Assembly: GCA_049697115.1 (NCBI GenBank)
Contig: JBAVVD010000029.1
Span: 42,900-106,899 of the forward strand
DNA length: 64,000 nt
Reading direction: 5' to 3'
DNA from: JBAVVD01 sp049697115
GTDB taxonomy: Bacteria > Acidobacteriota > Aminicenantia > Aminicenantales > UBA4085
In this document: positions 58,978-64,000 of the stretch, in pieces
How the letters are laid out: each line of letters begins with the position of its first letter
Position numbering within the stretch: the stretch's first letter is position 1
Notes under the pieces: generated by a model
Seen by the model: only the letters and a program-made list of their open reading frames with translations
What the model was told of the DNA's origin: nothing
The model's database searches: none
Translations under genes and position numbers: made by a program

Positions 58978-61221
58978 CTACCGAGACTCCCACCCGCCTA
59001 AAATGTCGGTGGTCCGGCCGATATTGCCCAGACCGATGGAAATCCTGTATTGAGCCTCGGGCTTTTCTCTGAAATAGAAAATCCGGATATCCGCCTTCAG
59101 GTCGAGGCATTGATAATGATAGACAAAACTCAAGCCCGAGTAGAGCATCTTTCGCTCGAGAATGTTGAAATCCATCTCCCCTTGCGCTTCGATCGATAAA
59201 GCCGGAACCTTTATTCCGCCGAAAAGGCTAATCTGATGGCGGCTCCAAACAGAAGCCGGGACGTTTGCCGACATGGAACCGCTCCCTATCTCCCAGGAAT
59301 CCACGCTTTTAAACCAGCTGACATTCACAAACAAGGCATCCGAAGGCATCCGGAAACTCGTGCCCAACCGGATGCTGGAGAATGTCTGATAGTAAGGATT
59401 AAAATTCGCCGAAATGTCGAGGCTGTACCGGGCCGCCGGATAAAATCTCACATAGGTATTGACCTCAGAAAATTCAGGAATTTTTCCTTCCACCCGGTAG
59501 GCGCTCAGAGGGCTGTTCTCCGGGGAAAAATAGAAAGTCTGGCTCAAGCCCCAGGTAAACACTTCCTTTGGCATTATTTCTTCCTTTAAAAGGATATGGT
59601 TTGTCAGTCCGTAGCTGAGCTGATGAAAACGGAAAAAGCCATAAGGGGTGATAATCCTCTCCGGAGAAGCCACGGGGCTGTCATAACGGTAGGCAATATA
59701 CGGCTCTATGATGTGTTTCAACAGCCGCCAGCTTCCTTCCCTTTCTTTCCCTTCTTTTTTCGCTTGTCCGATTTCCCACACTCTATAGAACACCGGCCCA
59801 ACAAGCTCCACATTAAGCGTAAAATTTTGTCGCAAGAGCGGCTCGTCCACAATTGCACGCTTTTGCCCGCCCGCGGCTGTCACAAGAGCATAGGTTTGCC
59901 AGTAATATGCGAAATTGGCCTCAGCGGATAAGTTTGCCGTCAACCAGGGGATGTATGTCAAAGGCATGCTCAGCACGGGATGAAAAGTCAAGCTCTGCGA
60001 ACGGGTCTCTGTTCCTGCCTTATACTCAGACTGCCAGCCATGCTGCCAGCGGCTGAAAGAGCTGGAGAAAGAAAAATAGAGCGGTGAAATGAGCTTCATT
60101 TTGAAGGAATTAAAGCTGATCTGAGGGAGATATTGAGTGATGATGGAGTTGCTTTCCCCGGGCGCTCCGGGGAAATGGGTCTCAAACCTCGAGGCTCTCA
60201 TATTGAAATTGAATGAGGACCATGCCTTTGAAACATGGACCTGGGAGCGGCGGTTGGAGACCGTGGCCCGCATGAAGTCGTTGTCAAACTCCCGGAGAAA
60301 CTCGAAAGAGCTCTGATGGTCGATCTCAGCCGACAAGCTGAAGCCGAGAGGAAGAGGCTGGTTGTGATTCCAGCGAACAAAATAGGCATTGTCAGGGCCA
60401 GTCCACTCGGAGTCTTTCTTGAAGGCAAAAAAATAGAGATTTAAGCTGCCCCCTGTTCCGCCGGAAAACAAGTACCTGTGCTCAAGTCCTCCCCCTGCTC
60501 CCCTGGTGGAAAAATAATCCAGAGTGAAGGTGGCGTTCATATTCCGCGCCATGGCCCAGTAGAAAGTCTGGGAATAAGAGAACCCCTTGACTCTGGAGTA
60601 TCCCACCAGGGGCATCAGAAAGCCCGTGGCTCCCTCTTTGTCGAGGGGATATCTCATATAAGGGAGATAAAAAATAGGTATTTTTTTTATAGAAACGAGC
60701 GCTCCCCACATCTCGATAAAATCGCCCCTTTTTAAATTCGCCCTTGCACATGAAAATTTCCAGCGCGGTACGGGCTGCGTGCAGGAGGTGAACTGGCTTT
60801 TCCCGAAAATGTATATATTCTCCGCTTTTTTCTCAATGGATTCGGCCTGATAGCGGATATCCGGTTGGACCATGCCGAAGGCGTTCTCCATCTTTCCCAG
60901 GGTGCTGTCCAGGTTAAAAAATATCCTTTCCGCACTGATCACCTCATCCGGTGTCTGGATGACCACATGACCCTCAGCAAAAATATCTTTGGTGTCCATG
61001 TTGAGCTCGATTCGGTCGGCGAACAGTTTAAGGCTTTTGTATTCGACCTCGACATTCCCCTCAGCCCTGACCAAGTTCTGGATAAACTCCTGGGTTCGGG
61101 CAATGATTTTAGGCTCGGCTGTCTTCTGAGAAAGGAGAGGATGAACGAAAAGGCACAGGAGAAAGAGCCCGGCAACAGCCTGCCAGGCCTCAGCGGAGCG
61201 CAGCCACCCGGGCATCTTCAT
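58978..61221 (-). CDS. lptD: LPS-assembly outer membrane protein LptD
   Basis: 747 residues. A signal peptide (WQAVAGLFLLCLFVHPLLS) precedes an OstA/LptA-like beta-jellyroll (about 40-140; VRAEGNVEVEYKSLKLFADR, DIFAEGHVVI). A long beta-barrel follows, beginning IPIFYLPYMRYPLDKEGATG, the LptD hallmark. It inserts LPS into the outer leaflet, so the organism makes LPS. The paired-cysteine pattern of E. coli LptD is reduced here: C164 and C174-like positions (FTSCTQP, FSCAR) are visible. Confidence 0.94.
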   Translation of the reverse strand: MKMPGWLRSAEAWQAVAGLFLLCLFVHPLLSQKTAEPKIIARTQEFIQNLVRAEGNVEVEYKSLKLFADRIELNMDTKDIFAEGHVVIQTPDEVISAERIFFNLDSTLGKMENAFGMVQPDIRYQAESIEKKAENIYIFGKSQFTSCTQPVPRWKFSCARANLKRGDFIEMWGALVSIKKIPIFYLPYMRYPLDKEGATGFLMPLVGYSRVKGFSYSQTFYWAMARNMNATFTLDYFSTRGAGGGLEHRYLFSGGTGGSLNLYFFAFKKDSEWTGPDNAYFVRWNHNQPLPLGFSLSAEIDHQSSFEFLREFDNDFMRATVSNRRSQVHVSKAWSSFNFNMRASRFETHFPGAPGESNSIITQYLPQISFNSFKMKLISPLYFSFSSSFSRWQHGWQSEYKAGTETRSQSLTFHPVLSMPLTYIPWLTANLSAEANFAYYWQTYALVTAAGGQKRAIVDEPLLRQNFTLNVELVGPVFYRVWEIGQAKKEGKEREGSWRLLKHIIEPYIAYRYDSPVASPERIITPYGFFRFHQLSYGLTNHILLKEEIMPKEVFTWGLSQTFYFSPENSPLSAYRVEGKIPEFSEVNTYVRFYPAARYSLDISANFNPYYQTFSSIRLGTSFRMPSDALFVNVSWFKSVDSWEIGSGSMSANVPASVWSRHQISLFGGIKVPALSIEAQGEMDFNILERKMLYSGLSFVYHYQCLDLKADIRIFYFREKPEAQYRISIGLGNIGRTTDILGGWESR

Positions 61222-61655
61222 GGCTTAAAATCTATCACAATTTCCATCGCCTATCAATTTGATGGACTCGTTCAATACGTCTGTTTGACATTTTCTCCTT
61301 GTTTTCATGCCGCGATTATTTATAAAAGACACTTTTATCAGATAATTTAAAGCATTGCAGAATCTATTTCCTGCCTTAACAACAGTTCATCTTGTCGCAG
61401 AATTGCTTCTCATACGTGGAGAAAAGAATTTGTGGAAAAGAAACCTAGGAAATATTGACCTGCTTTTTCTTCTGTGATACTTTTACTAGAAAATTAAAGA
61501 TTGAAAAGGGCATAGATTTATCTGCTAAGAAGTGAAGCTCCCTGTGGCAAGCCGCGGGGGATTCTGCAAAGGTTTCGCTAAAAAAAAGAATAACAGGTCT
61601 GATGGGAGTTTAAGAAAAAGAAAGGCAGCCTTTCAAAAATATGAAGGATGAGAAA
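61222..61655. other. Divergent intergenic region, about 430 bases
   Basis: It separates lptD from the carbamoyltransferase cassette. It contains a possible promoter, TTGACC (61455-61460), 17 bases, TACTTT (61478-61483), and a hairpin CCCTGTGGC/GCCGCGGGG (61541-61549 with 61552-61560, two-base apex). No gene is supported. The hairpin would lie in the mRNA leader. Confidence 0.4.
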
Positions 61656-61886
61656 ATGAGCAAATGGAAGCAGTTCTGGAAAAAATGGAAGGCCTTTGGC
61701 CGCAAAGCCGGGGATATTTTCGGGCGTATAGTGATGACTGTTTTTTATTACACCCTGGCCGCACCCTTTGGTTTTGGGGTAAGGCTCTTCAGCGACCCCT
61801 TGAAATTAAAAAAGGCTCAAGAGCCCGGCTGGGAGTCCCGCCAGAGTCAAGAGGATTCTCTGGAAAAAGCGAAGGAGCCTTTCTGA
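61656..61886 (+). CDS. Small membrane protein of the carbamoyltransferase cassette
   Basis: 76 residues: basic amphipathic N-terminus (MSKWKQFWKKWKAFGRKAG), one hydrophobic segment (IVMTVFYYTLAAPFGFGV) and RLFSDPLKLKK. Small proteins of this look are commonly found before NodU-type carbamoyltransferases. No function is known. ATG 61656 has AAGGATGAG before it, while ATG 61641 does not. Its stop overlaps the next start as TGATG. Confidence 0.7.
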   Translation: MSKWKQFWKKWKAFGRKAGDIFGRIVMTVFYYTLAAPFGFGVRLFSDPLKLKKAQEPGWESRQSQEDSLEKAKEPF

Positions 61887-63691
61887 TGGACATCCTGGGA
61901 ATTTCCTGCTTTTATCATGATGCCGCTGCGGCCCTCATCCGCGATGGGGCGCTCATTGCTGCCGCTGAAGAAGAACGATTCACCCGCAAGAAACACGACT
62001 GCGGATTTCCATCACAGGCTATCGACTTCTGTCTTCGGAAAGGAAATATCCATGGGAACGATCTTGATTATGTGATTTTCTATGAAAAACCGCTTGTGAA
62101 ATTCGAGCGGATCCTGATGACTTCCCTTGGCGCTTATCCCAAAACTTGGAGGGTTTTCCGGGAATCGATGATCGCCTGGTTCAATCAAAAATTGTGGATC
62201 AAGGGAATGATTGTCCGCTACCTGGGGATTCCGCAAAACCGCGTGCTCTTTTCCGAGCACCACATGGCCCATGCCGGAAGTGCTTTTTTCTGTTCGCCTT
62301 TTGACGAAGCCGCCATCATTACCGTGGATGGTGTCGGGGAATGGACAACTGCAGCCATTGGACGCGGCCGTGCCGACTGGACGACCGGAAGTAAAAATCA
62401 GATCGACTTACTGGGCGAGATTCGATTCCCCCACTCCCTGGGTCTACTTTATTCGGCCTTTACGGCCTTTCTGGGCTTTGAGGTGAACGAAGGCGAATAC
62501 AAGGTGATGGGCATGGCCCCCTATGGGGAGCCGCGCTACACGGACCAGGTGTACAAAGTCGTCCGGGTGAACGACGACGGAAGTTTCCGCCTCAACATGG
62601 ATTATTTCAGCTTCTATCACTCCACCGAGCAAACGTTCAATCAAAAATTCGCTGATTTGTTCGGCACGCCGCGTTTCCCGGAATCCAAATTTTATACGCT
62701 CCGGACCCATCCCCAAAAGGACCATCCGGACTGGGACAACCGGGTGGCCGAACAAAATCAAAAATATGCGGACATCGCAGCCAGCATTCAGAGAGTGACA
62801 GAAGAAATTCTCCTGAAAATGGCCCATCATGTCCACCGCCTTACCGGCCTGAAAAAACTCTGTCTGGCCGGAGGCGTGGCCCTGAACAGTGTGGCCAACG
62901 GTCGCATCCTGCGGGAAACACCTTTCGAGGATATCTTCATCCAGCCTGCAGCGGGTGACTCCGGTGGAGCGCTCGGAGCGGCCCTATACGCCTACCATGT
63001 GCTGCTCAAAAAGCCCCGCCGATTTATCATGGAAAACTGCTACTGGGGAGAAGAATATTCACGGAGCGAAGTCGCTGATTTCTTGAAAACTCAGGGCCTC
63101 AGCTATGAGGAATTCAGTGATGATGAATCCCTTCTCGACCGGATTGTCGAGAAGCTTGTCCAAGGAAAAGTCGCCGGATTGTTCCAGGGGCGGTTTGAAT
63201 GGGGCCCCCGCGCTCTGGGCAACCGTAGCATCCTGGCTGATCCCCGGCGGCCGGACATGAAGGCAATTGTCAACGCCAAAATTAAATTCCGTGAACCCTT
63301 TCGCCCCTTTGCTCCCGTCATTCTCGAGGAAAAAACCACCCAGTACTTTGACTTTCCCCAGCCGGAGCGTCACTATCCGGCGCGCTTTATGCTTTTCGTC
63401 GCGCCCATTTATCCCGACAAACAGGCATCCATTCCGGCCGTCAACCACTGGGGCACGGGGCGCCTGCAGATCATCCAGAGGGAAGTGAATCCGCGTTACT
63501 ACAGAATTGTAGAAAAATTCGGCCAGGCCACAGGAGTCCCAGTATTAATGAATACTTCCTTCAATCTGCGGGGAGAGCCGATTGTGGGAAGTCCTGCCAA
63601 TGCGCTGTGGACATTCAACAACAGTGGATTGGACATACTGGCGATCGAAAATTTCCTGGTCGCCAAGAAAAAATATCCGGAGGCCCAATGA
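61886..63691 (+). CDS. NodU/CmcH-type carbamoyltransferase
   Basis: 601 residues. Carbamoylates a sugar or other small molecule using carbamoyl phosphate. An N-terminal actin-like fold (ILGISCFYHDAAAALIRDG, EEERFTRKKHD, EHHMAHAGSAFFCSPFDEAA, ITVDGVGEWTT) precedes a YrdC-like C-terminal domain with CLAGGVALNSVANGRIL, PRALGNRSILADPR, REPFRPFAPVI and NTSFNLRGEPIV. ATG 61886 is set by the TGATG junction. It overlaps the DUF5989 gene by 4 bases. In a polysaccharide setting the substrate is probably a surface sugar. Confidence 0.93.
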   Translation: MDILGISCFYHDAAAALIRDGALIAAAEEERFTRKKHDCGFPSQAIDFCLRKGNIHGNDLDYVIFYEKPLVKFERILMTSLGAYPKTWRVFRESMIAWFNQKLWIKGMIVRYLGIPQNRVLFSEHHMAHAGSAFFCSPFDEAAIITVDGVGEWTTAAIGRGRADWTTGSKNQIDLLGEIRFPHSLGLLYSAFTAFLGFEVNEGEYKVMGMAPYGEPRYTDQVYKVVRVNDDGSFRLNMDYFSFYHSTEQTFNQKFADLFGTPRFPESKFYTLRTHPQKDHPDWDNRVAEQNQKYADIAASIQRVTEEILLKMAHHVHRLTGLKKLCLAGGVALNSVANGRILRETPFEDIFIQPAAGDSGGALGAALYAYHVLLKKPRRFIMENCYWGEEYSRSEVADFLKTQGLSYEEFSDDESLLDRIVEKLVQGKVAGLFQGRFEWGPRALGNRSILADPRRPDMKAIVNAKIKFREPFRPFAPVILEEKTTQYFDFPQPERHYPARFMLFVAPIYPDKQASIPAVNHWGTGRLQIIQREVNPRYYRIVEKFGQATGVPVLMNTSFNLRGEPIVGSPANALWTFNNSGLDILAIENFLVAKKKYPEAQ

Positions 63692-63870
63692 AAAAATGGC
63701 TCAAAAGCTCTGCGGCGAACGCTGGAGTCATAGGTAAAATCTTTGTCCTCCTCTGGAAGCGCAAGAAATGGTGGTTGATTCCCATGGTGGTCATTCTCGT
63801 TCTCTTCGGTTTGCTCCTGGTTTTCGCCACTGTGTCCGGCGTAGGGCCCTTTATCTATACTCTGTTCTAA
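63688..63870 (+). CDS. DUF5989-family small membrane protein
   Basis: 60 residues. KKWLKSSAANAGVIGKIFVL and WWLIPMVVILVLFGLLLVF, ending in PFIYTLF, match the DUF5989 proteins that follow carbamoyltransferases. One transmembrane helix. ATG 63688 overlaps the carbamoyltransferase stop (ATGA). Upstream in-frame ATGs only translate the carbamoyltransferase end in another frame. Role unknown, perhaps membrane docking of the enzyme. Confidence 0.88.
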   Translation: MKKWLKSSAANAGVIGKIFVLLWKRKKWWLIPMVVILVLFGLLLVFATVSGVGPFIYTLF

Positions 63871-64000
63871 TCTGACAGGTCTTCACGAAATTCCAACTTA
63901 TTTTAAATGAATAACTTAGAAGATGTCAAAATGACGTTTTCCTAAACCATTATAATGCATTTAATATCAATAAGATAGAGATATTGTTTTTTGCAAAAAG

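Noticed and set aside
1..64000. CRISPR arrays, tRNA and rRNA genes, complete IS elements or prophage genes
   Set aside because: No regularly spaced direct repeats, cloverleaf-like sequences, rRNA signatures, transposases or phage structural genes were recognised by eye.

Overview
This window comes from a Gram-negative, anaerobic, hydrogen-metabolising bacterium. The evidence is LptD, a heptosyltransferase, an ADP-heptose-type sugar kinase, a phosphate-selective porin, two soluble [NiFe] hydrogenases and an NAD-dependent glutamate dehydrogenase, with no respiratory oxidase. The overall gene style resembles uncultured Candidatus Aminicenantes or similar Acidobacteria-related lineages. That placement is an impression from memory, not a demonstrated assignment. 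No rRNA, tRNA, CRISPR array, complete insertion sequence or prophage was seen.

Region 1 (1-20002) is a hydrogenase island. First comes a NuoE / 2Fe-2S protein / NuoF / NuoG-HdrA chimera / MvhD / MvhG / MvhA operon, which reads as a cytosolic NAD-linked, probably electron-bifurcating or confurcating group 3c-like [NiFe] hydrogenase. Next are a membrane histidine kinase and its sigma-54 activator. Then comes a group 3b sulfhydrogenase-type operon (beta, gamma, delta, alpha) preceded by a sigma-54 (-24/-12) promoter. Its alpha subunit carries a complete hydrogenase maturation endopeptidase fused to its C-terminus. A second near-perfect sigma-54 promoter precedes response-regulator genes, followed by a REC-histidine kinase hybrid. 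The island ends with a maturation protease-HypB fusion and HypA. HypC, HypD, HypE and HypF are not in the window.

Region 2 (20003-32370) holds an NAD-glutamate dehydrogenase, a minus-strand rrf2-porin-pstSCAB phosphate cluster, a methyltransferase/UbiA-type prenyltransferase/RdgB group and a small ComEA-like protein. Two GC-rich foldback elements (20232-20422 and 32190-32295) sit in intergenic DNA and look related to each other. A separate REP-like hairpin lies at 31511-31562.

Region 3 (32371-42401) contains a minus-strand run of dprA, topA and xerC, a YggU protein and a DUF1573 protein. It also has an outer-membrane barrel, an AT-richer sulfatase-fold membrane protein and an SH3b-barrel protein.

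Region 4 (42398-63870) is an envelope-polysaccharide region. It has a four-gene translationally coupled minus-strand cassette (glycosyltransferase, lipopolysaccharide-kinase-like protein, glycoside-hydrolase-like protein, methyltransferase). It also has Trm112-like protein, heptosyltransferase, O-antigen ligase/polymerase, PHP protein, heptose kinase, purF, two GDP-sugar SDR enzymes and dTDP-sugar enzymes. LptD and a three-gene carbamoyltransferase cassette complete it. A MazEF-type toxin-antitoxin pair and a truncated HicB gene lie among the dTDP-sugar genes.
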